From Rhodobacteraceae bacterium HTCC2083 (GTDB lineage: Bacteria > Pseudomonadota > Alphaproteobacteria > Rhodobacterales > Rhodobacteraceae): a DNA stretch of 64,000 bases. Below the pieces are notes generated by a model that made no database searches, was not told the DNA's origin, and saw nothing but the letters and a program-made list of their open reading frames with translations. The stretch's first letter is position 1, and each line of letters opens with the position of its first letter. The stretch covers positions 1,439,523 to 1,503,522 of the forward strand of contig DS995276.1 of assembly GCA_000156115.1 (NCBI GenBank), given 5' to 3'. Positions 9,901 through 17,936 of this stretch are shown here, one piece after another. The translations under genes and the position numbers were made by a program.

Positions 9901-10557
9901 ATGTCGCTTAAAGAAATTCAAGATAGATTTGCGAAAGCGGAAAACGATGCAGGCCGCAGTGCAGGTAGCGCGCAACTCATAGCTGTGTCGAAAGTCCAGC
10001 CTAACGAACGTGTTCACGCGGTTCTAAAGCAAGGTCATCGCGTGTTTGGTGAAAACCGTGTGCAAGAAGCCGCTGGCAAATGGCCCGCGTTTAAAGAAGA
10101 GTTCAGCGATATTTCCGTACATCTGATCGGACCTTTGCAAACCAACAAGGCCCGCCAAGCGATGGAATTGTTTGATGCAATTCACACAGTCGATCGTGCG
10201 AAGCTTGCCAAGACCATAGCGCGTTTGGCGCAGGAATTGGGCCGTTGTCCAGAGCTTTTTGTGCAAGTCAATACCGGCGAAGAGGAGCAAAAGGCAGGCG
10301 TTTCTCCGCAGGAAGCTGATGGTTTTATCGAAGAATGCCGCTCACTTGATTTGCCTGTTCAAGGTTTGATGTGCATTCCACCTGCGGATGAGGAGCCATC
10401 ATTGCATTTTGCGCTGCTCGCGAAGATTGCAGCTCGTAATGGGCTTTCTGCACTTTCTATGGGCATGAGCGGTGACTTTGAGCGTGCGATTGCGCTGGGT
10501 GCGACGCATGTTCGTGTTGGATCAGCTATTTTTGGTGATCGCGCTTACGAGCTTTGA
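9901..10557 (+). CDS. YggS-family pyridoxal-phosphate homeostasis protein
   Basis: A 218-residue single-domain alanine-racemase-like barrel protein (PLPBP/YggS/COG0325). The PLP-binding lysine is Lys31 in IAVSKVQP. HLIGPLQTNK, VQVNTGEEEQKAG and the phosphate-binding SMGMSGDFERAI follow, ending with VRVGSAIFG. The family has no known catalytic activity and helps balance free PLP and amino-acid pools. It begins 44 bp after the porin terminator and is followed by two tandem hairpins, so it is probably transcribed alone. Confidence 0.96.
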   Translation: MSLKEIQDRFAKAENDAGRSAGSAQLIAVSKVQPNERVHAVLKQGHRVFGENRVQEAAGKWPAFKEEFSDISVHLIGPLQTNKARQAMELFDAIHTVDRAKLAKTIARLAQELGRCPELFVQVNTGEEEQKAGVSPQEADGFIEECRSLDLPVQGLMCIPPADEEPSLHFALLAKIAARNGLSALSMGMSGDFERAIALGATHVRVGSAIFGDRAYEL

Positions 10558-10563
10558 GGGCTG

Positions 10564-10608
10564 TCCGATGAGTGCCTCATCGGATCTAGCCGAGGGGCTA
10601 GCCCCTCG
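10564..10608 (+). terminator. Two tandem perfect hairpins after the YggS gene
   Basis: TCCGATGAG (10564-10572) and CTCATCGGA (10576-10584) form a 9-bp stem with a TGC loop. Immediately after, CGAGGGGCT and AGCCCCTCG (10591-10608) form an 18-nt perfect palindrome. GGATATTTAT follows at 10618-10627. There is no clean T-run, so termination is inferred from position just after the stop codon and between convergent genes. Confidence 0.55.
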
Positions 10609-10646
10609 CGCTCCCTAGGATATTTATGGAAATAGGAAGATCTGCC

Positions 10647-11141
10647 TTACCGTACGATGAGGCGTGTATTTTGTGTGATTTTCGATGCGATGTCGTGCAG
10701 GTGATCACGTCGAAATGCGATGCAACCGTCGGTCGGATATCCCGGCCTGCGCCATTGGTGGATGAAGATTGCCGAGCCTTTATGCGGGGTCGCGTCGGGC
10801 CAGTTCCAATCGGTTAGAATCACGAGATCATAGAGTGGATCAGCACGTCTTAATGCCTCGTGGCTGTGGGGATAGGGCGCGCGGACATGGTGATTGTAGG
10901 CCGCATCTGTTGCTTCGTCAGACCAAAGATCGCGCGGACCAATTGGCTGTGCCATCGGCGTCGGCTGTTTAAGGCGATCTGGGCGATGCAGCATCCCTAC
11001 AATGCGGTGGATACCTCGCGGCGTCGCGCCGTCACCTTCGCGTTTGTCTGTCACGATACCGCCCTTGCCATGTGTGCAGGGATAGAGGCGACCTGCAAAG
11101 CGGACGCCTTTTGGCGTGAGCACAAGATCATTGGGGGTCAC
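10647..11141 (-). CDS. L,D-transpeptidase family protein (YkuD domain)
   Basis: A 164-residue YkuD-fold protein. The active-site block reads IFIHQWRRPGYPTDGCIAF, giving the conserved histidine and the nucleophile Cys140. TDGC replaces the more common HGC or SHGC. Family members cross-link peptidoglycan (3-3 links) or attach proteins to it. No signal peptide is visible in this frame, and many short alphaproteobacterial members lack a clear one, so location and substrate are uncertain. Its start overlaps the ribA stop by 4 bp, so it is co-transcribed behind ribA. Confidence 0.88.
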   Translation of the reverse strand: MTPNDLVLTPKGVRFAGRLYPCTHGKGGIVTDKREGDGATPRGIHRIVGMLHRPDRLKQPTPMAQPIGPRDLWSDEATDAAYNHHVRAPYPHSHEALRRADPLYDLVILTDWNWPDATPHKGSAIFIHQWRRPGYPTDGCIAFRRDHLHDIASKITQNTRLIVR

Positions 11142-12229
11142 AAAAGATGCCCCGATTTGGTGGCCTTGGTGCGCAGATAGTCAGCATTGAAATGGTTCTC
11201 ACCGACTTTCAGGGCAACACGTTCACTAACCGTGATGCCTGTTTTTTGCATCATCTCAATCTTTGCGGGATTGTTTGTTAGCAGGCGGACTTGCCCAACG
11301 CCTAGTTTGCTTAACAGTGCAGCGCCGATCCGAAAATCGCGTTCATCATCTTCAAAGCCAAGACGATGATTGGCTTCGACCGTATCAAACCCCTGATCTT
11401 GCAAAGAGTAGGCGCGCATCTTGTTGGCAAGGCCGATGCCGCGTCCCTCTTGATTAAGGTACAAAAGAATGCCCGCCCCTTCGGCCCCCATCTGAGCGAG
11501 AGCGGCACGAAGCTGCGGCCCGCAATCGCATTTGAGTGACCCCATGAGATCACCTGTGAAACACGCGGAGTGCAGTCTGGTGAGCACTGGCTGATTGCGA
11601 TCGGGCGTGCCTACAATGATCGCGTAATGCTCCTCCCCGCCATTATCGGGGCGAAACACGTGGAGTTGACCCTTGTCGGACACTTCCATCGGCAGGCGGG
11701 CATGAACGATATCATGGTAATGCGCTGAGACGCCGAGCAAAGGTTCGACCTGCACAGTAAACAGCGTTGTAAGGTCATGTTTCGTTGCAAAGTCACTTGG
11801 GTTGTCAAGATCCGTGATCAAGACAGAGGGCAACAAGCGCGCGTCTTTCGCCAAGCGCAAAGCAATGCGATGTGCGCCTGCTTTGCCGTCTCGTACGGAG
11901 CGCAACGGCCCCTTCATCGGAGTTCGCAAGTCGTCAGCAGGGTCTGCGAGCGCTATAATCCAGCGCAGATCGGCACCTTCTGGAACATGAATGCGCGCGA
12001 GATCGCCATCATAGGCACGCGCCTTAAGGGTTTCCGCGCGACGTGCTGTGATGCTCAAGACTGTGTCACCTGGCAATGCGCGGGCATCCGCAGCGCGTTC
12101 TGGAGTGAGCGTTTCTGCCGCTTGAACCAAGATCCCAATAGGGCCATCGATGATCACAACCGGCACGCCCATACGTAAATCACCGCGCGCGCGGGCGATT
12201 TGTTCGGATGGATCTGGTGCTAAACTCAT
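11138..12229 (-). CDS. ribA: GTP cyclohydrolase II with N-terminal extension
   Basis: A 363-residue enzyme of riboflavin synthesis that opens GTP to the diaminopyrimidine precursor. The C-terminal 200 residues hold the zinc site in CFTGDLMGSLKCDCG, the catalytic NQEGRGIGLANK segment and the C-terminal LLTNNPAKIE block. The N-terminal 150 residues have the length of a DHBP-synthase (RibB) domain but lack its acidic EDRENEGD-type active-site motif, so I predict GTP cyclohydrolase activity only. It is the first gene of a two-gene unit with the L,D-transpeptidase. Confidence 0.94.
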   Translation of the reverse strand: MSLAPDPSEQIARARGDLRMGVPVVIIDGPIGILVQAAETLTPERAADARALPGDTVLSITARRAETLKARAYDGDLARIHVPEGADLRWIIALADPADDLRTPMKGPLRSVRDGKAGAHRIALRLAKDARLLPSVLITDLDNPSDFATKHDLTTLFTVQVEPLLGVSAHYHDIVHARLPMEVSDKGQLHVFRPDNGGEEHYAIIVGTPDRNQPVLTRLHSACFTGDLMGSLKCDCGPQLRAALAQMGAEGAGILLYLNQEGRGIGLANKMRAYSLQDQGFDTVEANHRLGFEDDERDFRIGAALLSKLGVGQVRLLTNNPAKIEMMQKTGITVSERVALKVGENHFNADYLRTKATKSGHLL

Positions 12230-12399
12230 GTTTTGCTCATCGCTCTTTGAAACACTTTGCTACAGAAAGCCCCTGATTGCCGAGGAATATGAAACAAATC
12301 AAGGTTGAATAACACATGGACGTGAGGGAGTGCCACAAAACTTGTCGAATTCCCCACGCAAACGCATGTCTATACCAACAGCAGACAGGAGATGATCCA

Positions 12400-13086
12400 A
12401 TGGTACAGCTTAAGAATATCCTTCTCGTCGATGATGACGATGATCTACGCGAAGCGCTCTCTGAGCAATTGGTGATGACCGAAGACTTCGAAGTCTTTGA
12501 GGCTGACTCAGGTGCAACCGCGATGGAGCGCGTCAAAGACTCGCTTTACGATTTGATCATTCTTGATGTGGGCTTACCCGATACGGATGGTCGTGAGCTT
12601 TGCCGTTTGATGCGCAAACAAGGTGTGAAAAGTCCCGTATTGATGCTGACGGGTCATGACAGCGATGCTGATACGATCCTTGGTTTGGATGCTGGCGCAA
12701 ATGATTACGTGTCTAAGCCGTTCAAGTTTCCTGTCCTTTTAGCGCGTATTCGCGCACAGCTTCGCCAGCATGAGCAATCTGAGGACGCCGTGTTTGGCTT
12801 GGGTCCTTACACGTTCAAGCCGTCGATGAAGATGCTGATCACAGAGGACGAAAAGAAAATCCGCTTGACGGAGAAAGAGACGAATATCCTTAAGTTTCTT
12901 TACCGCTCGACAGAGGGTGTCGTGCCGCGCGACATTCTTTTGCACGAGGTCTGGGGCTACAATGCCGGCGTCACAACGCACACCCTAGAGACTCATATTT
13001 ACCGTCTTCGTCAAAAAATTGAACCAGATCCGTCAAATGCGCGCCTTCTTGTGACTGAGTCTGGTGGGTATAGATTAGTAGCTTGA
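12400..13086 (+). CDS. OmpR-family response regulator transcription factor
   Basis: A 228-residue two-component regulator. I place the start at ATG 12400 because AGGAG lies just upstream and the receiver fold begins at once (KNILLVDDDDDLREA). An upstream in-frame ATG at 12316 would add 28 unconserved residues. The receiver has acidic residues at 11-15, the phospho-acceptor Asp56 in ILDVGLPDTDG and the conserved lysine in YVSKPF. The C-terminal winged helix includes RLTEKETNILKFL and HTLETHIYRLRQKIEPD. No partner histidine kinase lies nearby. A strong terminator follows, so it is a single-gene transcript; its regulon is unknown. Confidence 0.93.
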   Translation: MVQLKNILLVDDDDDLREALSEQLVMTEDFEVFEADSGATAMERVKDSLYDLIILDVGLPDTDGRELCRLMRKQGVKSPVLMLTGHDSDADTILGLDAGANDYVSKPFKFPVLLARIRAQLRQHEQSEDAVFGLGPYTFKPSMKMLITEDEKKIRLTEKETNILKFLYRSTEGVVPRDILLHEVWGYNAGVTTHTLETHIYRLRQKIEPDPSNARLLVTESGGYRLVA

Positions 13087-13213
13087 GATTTTAATTTTGA
13101 ATGAGCGCGTATAACTTTGATCCAAATCAAGGTTTAATCTCGTATTTATTATTAGATAACCAAGATGAGACACCGCGTATATCCGGTTTATGATATACAC
13201 TCCCCTGTTGGAC

Positions 13214-13244
13214 TGGCCCGGGCTAAGCCCCGGGTCTTTTTTTG
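13214..13244. terminator. Rho-independent terminator after the response regulator
   Basis: CCCGGG (13217-13222) pairs with CCCGGG (13229-13234) around a short loop, followed by TCTTTTTTT. It ends 2 bp before the convergent soxR stop and mainly serves the plus strand. Confidence 0.85.
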
Positions 13245-13245
13245 T

Positions 13246-13698
13246 CTAACGGTCGAGGTTGAAGGAAATGACCGGCCCATTCCCATGCTGCGCTAGTGTG
13301 TCTTCAGGATTGTAGAGGGCGCAGGCATCAAGCGACAAGCATCCGCAACCAATGCAGCCGTCCAAACTATTTCGCATTTTTGTCAGCTTGGTGATTTTCT
13401 CATCTAGATGATGGCGGAGCGCTGTTGAAGTGGCAGCCCAGTCTTTGGCATTGGGGGTTCGTCTATCGGGCAATTCGCCAAGAACCTCTTTGATCTGAGG
13501 CAATGTCAGCCCGAATTGCTGTGCAATCAGTACGAATGAGACACGGCGCACTTGCGCGCGTGCAAAACGGCGATGACCGCCTCGATTACGATTGGCTGTG
13601 ATGAGACCTTCGTTCTCATAAAACCGGATCGCAGAGACGGCGAGCCCTGTGCGTTCTGCGATCTGTCCGATGGTGAGTTCAGAATTTTTGTGCTGCAC
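13246..13698 (-). CDS. soxR: Redox-sensitive transcriptional activator SoxR
   Basis: A 150-residue MerR-family regulator. The N-terminal winged helix reads LTIGQIAERTGLAVSAIRFY, a dimerisation helix follows, and the [2Fe-2S] cluster site is visible as CIGCGCLSLDAC (CX2CXCX5C). Oxidation of the cluster by redox-cycling compounds twists DNA and activates promoters with over-long spacers. A perfect 18-bp SoxR operator lies 17 bp upstream, between soxR and a divergently oriented VOC gene. This indicates autoregulation plus activation of that gene. Non-enteric SoxR proteins usually control small local regulons rather than soxS. Confidence 0.96.
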   Translation of the reverse strand: MQHKNSELTIGQIAERTGLAVSAIRFYENEGLITANRNRGGHRRFARAQVRRVSFVLIAQQFGLTLPQIKEVLGELPDRRTPNAKDWAATSTALRHHLDEKITKLTKMRNSLDGCIGCGCLSLDACALYNPEDTLAQHGNGPVISFNLDR

Positions 13699-13710
13699 GC
13701 ATTTTTCCTA

Positions 13711-13741
13711 TTGATCTAAAGTTAACTTTAGAAATTACAAA
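13711..13741 (+). promoter_or_regulatory. SoxR operator within a 19-bp-spacer promoter
   Basis: TCTAAAGTTAACTTTAGA (13715-13732) is a perfect 18-bp palindrome, close to the enteric SoxR box CCTCAAGTTAACTTGAGG. On the plus strand it lies between a -35-like TTGATC (13711-13716) and a -10-like TACAAA (13736-13741). The spacer is exactly 19 bp, the over-long spacing typical of MerR-family activated promoters. The promoter faces the VOC gene at 13770. Confidence 0.85.
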
Positions 13742-13769
13742 GAAGAGGTCAAGCCAAAGGAGTAGGTCA

Positions 13770-14139
13770 ATGGCACGATTGGAACACGCAAATATCACTG
13801 TCGGCGATGCTGCGAAAACTGCGGCTTGGCTCGAGCGCGTATTTGGTTGGAGCATTCGTTGGGAGGGTCCTGCGTTGAGTGGCAATGGCTGTAGGTAGTG
13901 AGGTCGATTATTTGGCGCTCTATCAACCAAAAACGACAACCTGTGGAACCCGTTCTAGCTATTCAAAACAAGGCGAGTTGAACCACGTCGGAATTGTCGT
14001 AGAGAATTTGGCAGTGGTCGAAGCAGCGGTGCGGGCAGAAGGGTATGAGCCCCATTCGCATCAAGATTATGAGCCGGGAGAGCGGTTCTATTTCAGTGAC
14101 GAGAACGAGATCGAATATGAGATCATTGCCTATGATTGA
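13770..14139 (+). pseudogene. VOC (glyoxalase-like) family protein, frameshifted
   Basis: The ATG at 13770 has a good ribosome-binding site (AAAGGAG). It encodes MARLEHANITVGDAAKTAAW onward, a typical VOC N-terminal half, but meets TAG after 42 codons. The missing second half continues in another frame from about 13879: GSEVDYLALYQP, LNHVGIVVENLAVVEAAV and FYFSDENEIEYEIIAYD, ending at 14139. One indel near 13880-13890 would restore a normal protein of about 123 residues. The gene lies directly under the SoxR promoter, so it was probably the redox-induced target. A recent mutation, programmed frameshifting or a sequencing error are all possible. Confidence 0.82.
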
Positions 14140-14146
14140 GGCTACG

Positions 14147-14210
14147 TTGGGTTAACCCCCAAAGTTTATTTGGCAGGTTAAAGCGTGACGTTGCGGCGCG
14201 TGGGGTTAAC
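14147..14210. repeat. Paired GGGTTAAC elements upstream of the quinone reductase gene
   Basis: GGGTTAACCC (14149-14158) is a perfect 10-bp palindrome. A second GGGGTTAAC sits at 14202-14210, about 53 bp downstream. Both lie in the 126-bp gap between the VOC gene and the oxidoreductase and could be operator half-sites. No regulator is identified. Confidence 0.3.
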
Positions 14211-14265
14211 TTGTGGCGGTCAGACAGGCATCGTGGTGGCGACGCTATAAACGGGAGCCTGTCGG

Positions 14266-15261
14266 ATGTCTGAAACTGTGAAACAAGTTGTTTATTCTGA
14301 GTTTGGTGACCCGACCAAGGTCTTAAGCCTCGAAGACGTGGCCCGCGAGGTCTTGGAACCGGGCCAAGCGCGTGCGAATGTTCTGCGTTCACCGATTAAC
14401 CCGTCAGATTTGATTCAAGTGTCGGGCAACTACGGTGTTCGCCCACCCTTGCCCGCGATTGCTGGCAATGAAGGGATTGGTCGGGTCACTGAGGTAAATG
14501 GTGAGGCGCGTGGGCTGTCTGTCGGTCAGCTTGTATTGCTGCCAGCGGGCGTGGGGACGTGGCGCAGTGAGGTCGTTGCCTCTGCAGGAGCGTTCGTGCC
14601 GATGCCGGAGGGCGATGTTGATCAACTTTCTATGATGATGGTAAATCCAGCGACAGCGCAGCTTTTGTTGACGGATTTCATCGCCTTGGCCGAGGGTGAT
14701 TGGATCATCCAAAGCGCCGCGAATTCTGCTGTGGGCACCTATGTTGTGCAGCTTGCCAGGGGCATGGGCGTGAAAACGGTTTGTGTCGTGCGACGCGAGA
14801 GTGCCGTGCAAGGCCTTCTTGATCAAGGAGCTGATGTGGTTCTTGTCGACGGCCCTGATTTGGTGAAACGCGTGAAACAGGCGACGGGCGGCGCGAAGAT
14901 GAAGCTCGCGCTTGATGCGGTGGCGGGTGATACGTTTGGCCGTCTTGGCGAAAGTCTTGAGGTTGGCGGCACGCTTGTGAATTACGGGGCGATGTCGAAT
15001 GAAGCTGCGTCGATGCAGGCAGGTGCGATGATTTTCCGTGACGTGCGCGTGCGTGGTTTCTGGCTCGTGAACTGGTTTGAACACGCCAGCAAGGAAGAGC
15101 GCATGGCGACCTATGGCGCGCTTACCAAAGCGGTGGCAATGGGGACGCTTCATGCGCCGATTGATCGTGTGTTCTCGCTTGAGGACATCAGCGAAGCTGC
15201 GCGCTATACGTGGGCGGGCGAGCGGTCTGGCAAAGTGTTGCTTGCGCCGAACGGCATCTAG
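14266..15261 (+). CDS. MDR-family zinc-independent quinone reductase / 2-enoyl-CoA reductase-like protein
   Basis: A 331-residue medium-chain dehydrogenase/reductase. The N-terminal GroES-like domain contains SPINPSDLIQVSGNYGVRP, characteristic of the MECR/ETR1 and quinone oxidoreductase branch that lacks zinc ligands. The Rossmann domain follows with IIQSAANSAVGTYVVQLARG and ALDAVAGDTFGRLGESL. Such enzymes use NADPH to reduce enoyl-CoA, enoyl-ACP or quinones. The gene follows the SoxR-controlled VOC gene, so an oxidative-stress role is possible but not shown. The exact substrate is uncertain. Confidence 0.88.
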   Translation: MSETVKQVVYSEFGDPTKVLSLEDVAREVLEPGQARANVLRSPINPSDLIQVSGNYGVRPPLPAIAGNEGIGRVTEVNGEARGLSVGQLVLLPAGVGTWRSEVVASAGAFVPMPEGDVDQLSMMMVNPATAQLLLTDFIALAEGDWIIQSAANSAVGTYVVQLARGMGVKTVCVVRRESAVQGLLDQGADVVLVDGPDLVKRVKQATGGAKMKLALDAVAGDTFGRLGESLEVGGTLVNYGAMSNEAASMQAGAMIFRDVRVRGFWLVNWFEHASKEERMATYGALTKAVAMGTLHAPIDRVFSLEDISEAARYTWAGERSGKVLLAPNGI

Positions 15262-15299
15262 GCTAGTTTGGCGCGATCTTATCTGAAAAAGGACGCGCC

Positions 15300-16088
15300 A
15301 TGAGCTTTACTCTTGCTACTTGGAACATCAACTCCGTGCGCCTGCGCGAGCCGATTGTGTGCAAATTGCTGCAAGAGGAAGCACCGGACGTGTTGTGCCT
15401 GCAGGAATGTAAATCGCCCGTTGAGCTGATCCCGACAGAGGCCTTCGCGGCGCTTGGCTACACTCACATGGTTGCGCGAGGACAGAAGGGCTACAACGGC
15501 GTTGCGATTTTGAGCAAACTACCAATCAAGGAAGTCGGCGCAGAGGATTTTGCGCAGCTTGGTCATGCGCGTCATATTGCTGGGCAGCTCGAAAACGGTG
15601 TAATAGTCCACAATTTCTACGTGCCTGCAGGCGGTGATGTGCCGGATCGTGAGAAGAACGAGAAGTTCGGACAAAAGTTGGATTATCTCACCGAAATGCG
15701 GGATTGGTTCAAAACGAACAGCCCTAGAAAGAGTATCCTTGTCGGTGATTTGAACATTGCTCCGCGTGAGGACGATGTTTGGGATCACAAAAAGCTGCTT
15801 AAGATTGTCAGCCACACTCCGATTGAGGTAGAACATCTGGACGACGTCATGAAGGCGGGTGATTGGCACGATGTCACGCGTGCGGATATCTCTGAGGGCA
15901 AGCTTTATAGCTGGTGGTCGTACCGCGCCAAGGATTGGGACGCGGCTAACAAAGGCCGACGTTTGGATCATGTTTGGGCAACGGGTGATATCGCTTCTGC
16001 TGCGCATTCGTCGCGTGTCTTGCGTGATGCGCGTGGATGGGAAAAGCCGTCGGATCATGCGCCCGTGTTTGCGACGTTTGATCTCTAA
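15300..16088 (+). CDS. xth: Exodeoxyribonuclease III
   Basis: A 262-residue AP endonuclease/3'-exonuclease of base-excision repair. It opens with LATWNINSVRLREPIV and has the metal-binding glutamate in CLQECKSP. GYNGVAILSKLPI, the catalytic GDLNIAP block, RLDHVWATGDI and the final SDHAPVFATF follow in the standard order. The ribosome-binding site AAAGGA precedes the ATG. It is followed after 74 bp by the thioredoxin/TPR gene; the response regulator-xth-thioredoxin-LON order is familiar from Rhodobacterales. Confidence 0.97.
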   Translation: MSFTLATWNINSVRLREPIVCKLLQEEAPDVLCLQECKSPVELIPTEAFAALGYTHMVARGQKGYNGVAILSKLPIKEVGAEDFAQLGHARHIAGQLENGVIVHNFYVPAGGDVPDREKNEKFGQKLDYLTEMRDWFKTNSPRKSILVGDLNIAPREDDVWDHKKLLKIVSHTPIEVEHLDDVMKAGDWHDVTRADISEGKLYSWWSYRAKDWDAANKGRRLDHVWATGDIASAAHSSRVLRDARGWEKPSDHAPVFATFDL

Positions 16089-16162
16089 TGCGCTGGCCCT
16101 TGCGAAAGTAAGGGTGATGGGCCATCTAGAGCACAACACAGAGTCAAATAAGGCAATGAGCG

Positions 16163-17077
16163 ATGATTGAACTGGGCACAGGTACTGCGGCGGACACGGC
16201 TGATCTGATCATGGACGTCAACGAAAGCACCTTCATGAAAGACGTGGTTGAAGCGTCAGACTTGGTGCCTGTTATCGTCGATTTTTGGGCGCCTTGGTGT
16301 GGACCGTGCAAAACGCTTGGCCCCGCATTGGAGGCAGAAGTTTTGGCTGCCAATGGTGCCGTGAAGATGGCGAAGATCGATGTGGATCAAAACCAGATGA
16401 TCGCAGGGCAGATGCAAATCCAATCAATTCCTGCTGTATTTGCGTTCTACAAAGGTCAGCCGATTGATGGCTTTCAAGGCGCTTTGCCACCCTCCGAGAT
16501 CAAAGCCTTTGTGGCGCGTGTGATTGAAGCAGGCGGTGGCGACCCGTTGAGCGGCTTGGACGACGCGATTGAGGCAGCAGCGATGATGCTAGAGGAAGGC
16601 GACGCAAGTGATGCGGCGCAAACTTTCGCGGCGATCTTGGAAGAAGACGATCAATGCGTCGCGGCTTATGCGGGTCTTGCGCGTTCGCATTTGGCGATGG
16701 GCGAAGCGGATCAAGCGGAGGCTGTGCTAAACGGTGTCCCTGCGGATATTTCATCAGATGCGATGATTGAAGCGGCCTTCGCGCAAATCGCGCTCGCGCG
16801 GCAGGCGGAGCAAGCGGGGCCTTTGGCGGAGATGTCAGCGGCGGTGGAAGTTAATCCAGACGATCTTCAAGCGCGCTTTGATCTCGCCGTTGCGCTGAAT
16901 GCCAATGAGCAAACAGAAGACGCTGTTGAAGCCTTATTGGAAATTTTCCGACGTGATCGCGAATGGAACGAGGGCGCTGCGAAAACGCAACTTTTCACTA
17001 TATTCGATGCACTCAAGCCAGAAGATCCTATCGTTTTGAATGGCCGTCGCAAGTTGAGTTCGATGATATTTGCCTGA
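16163..17077 (+). CDS. Thioredoxin/TPR co-chaperone of the CnoX (YbbN) type
   Basis: A 304-residue cytoplasmic protein. Residues 20-125 form a thioredoxin domain with an intact redox motif, FWAPWCGPCKTL, and the cis-proline segment QSIPAVFAF. The rest is a helical TPR-like region (AAAMMLEEGDASDAAQTFAAIL, SHLAMGEADQAEAV, ARFDLAVALNANEQ). CnoX proteins hold and protect clients under oxidative or bleach stress and hand them to GroEL. The E. coli protein lost the second cysteine pairing, while alphaproteobacterial members such as the Caulobacter one keep CGPC, as here. It is probably co-transcribed with the downstream LON-domain gene. Confidence 0.9.
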   Translation: MIELGTGTAADTADLIMDVNESTFMKDVVEASDLVPVIVDFWAPWCGPCKTLGPALEAEVLAANGAVKMAKIDVDQNQMIAGQMQIQSIPAVFAFYKGQPIDGFQGALPPSEIKAFVARVIEAGGGDPLSGLDDAIEAAAMMLEEGDASDAAQTFAAILEEDDQCVAAYAGLARSHLAMGEADQAEAVLNGVPADISSDAMIEAAFAQIALARQAEQAGPLAEMSAAVEVNPDDLQARFDLAVALNANEQTEDAVEALLEIFRRDREWNEGAAKTQLFTIFDALKPEDPIVLNGRRKLSSMIFA

Positions 17078-17097
17078 TCGAGCTGACGGGCTAGTTA

Positions 17098-17748
17098 ATG
17101 AACATGAACAAAATTGGTGACCTCCCCGATATCTTGCCGGCCTTTCCTCTGCCCGGTGCTTTGCTTTTGCCGCGTTCGCGCTTGCCGTTGCACATTTTTG
17201 AGCCGCGCTATCTCGCTATGGTGGATGATGCGCTGAAAACGCAAGGGCGCCTTATTGCGATGATCCAGCCTAATCCGGGTCGGGCGGGGGATGAAAAGGG
17301 CTTGCACAAGATCGGCTGTGCGGGTCGCATCACGCAGTTTTCTGAAATGGAAGACGGACGATATATGCTCACGCTCGCGGGCGTATCGCGGTTTCGTCTT
17401 TTGGGCGAAGTCGATGGTTTCATGCCCTATCGCCGCGTCGATGTGAATTGGGATGGGTTCGAACAAGATCTCAAGGAGAGCGAAGCGGATACGCCCTATG
17501 ATCGCGAGGCCTTTTTGAACCTGCTCTCAAAATATTTCACTGTTCGTGACCTAAGTGCGGATTGGGAAACGTTGAAGGATGCGGATGACGAATTGTTGGT
17601 CAATTCGCTTTCGATGATGCTTGATTTCGAACCTGAAGATAAACAGGCGCTTCTGGAAGCGCCAAGCCTATCCACACGCCGCGAAACATTGGTCACTTTG
17701 ATCGAATATTTCTTACGCCGCGGCGATGCAGAGGAAATGATGCAATGA
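17098..17748 (+). CDS. LON peptidase substrate-binding (N-terminal) domain protein
   Basis: A 216-residue stand-alone LON substrate-binding domain, without the AAA ATPase or protease parts of Lon. Typical blocks are [36 protein letters not shown] and [20 protein letters not shown]. Such proteins are widespread in alphaproteobacteria but their function is not established. It lies 20 bp after the Trx-TPR gene, and its stop overlaps the ATG of the Trm112-like gene (ATGA), so the three form a tight unit. Confidence 0.92.
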   Translation: MNMNKIGDLPDILPAFPLPGALLLPRSRLPLHIFEPRYLAMVDDALKTQGRLIAMIQPNPGRAGDEKGLHKIGCAGRITQFSEMEDGRYMLTLAGVSRFRLLGEVDGFMPYRRVDVNWDGFEQDLKESEADTPYDREAFLNLLSKYFTVRDLSADWETLKDADDELLVNSLSMMLDFEPEDKQALLEAPSLSTRRETLVTLIEYFLRRGDAEEMMQ

Positions 17749-17936
17749 GCATTGATAACGACGCCCCCGGCTTTGATCCGCATATGCTAGAGGCGCTGAT
17801 TTGCCCGCACACTCAAAGTCGCTTGGAGTACGATGCAAACGCGCAGGAGCTGGTATCAAAGAAGGCGGGTCTCGCCTTTCCCATTCGAAATGGCATCCCT
17901 GTGATGTTGTTGGATGAGGCGCGCAAGCTCGACTAG
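17745..17936 (+). CDS. Trm112 family protein
   Basis: A 63-residue small protein of the Trm112/YcaR family. The core [16 protein letters not shown] is followed by [17 protein letters not shown], the classic ending of the fold. Only one of the usual zinc-binding cysteines is present, as in many bacterial members. Eukaryotic and archaeal Trm112 activates methyltransferases; the bacterial role is unclear. It is translationally coupled to the LON-domain gene (4-bp overlap) and its stop overlaps the convergent UbiH-type gene by 4 bp. Confidence 0.9.
   Translation: MSIDNDAPGFDPHMLEALICPHTQSRLEYDANAQELVSKKAGLAFPIRNGIPVMLLDEARKLD

Noticed and set aside
12316-12399. Upstream ATG for the response regulator
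   Set aside because: The 28 extra residues are not receiver-like, while ATG 12400 has AGGAG and starts the fold directly.
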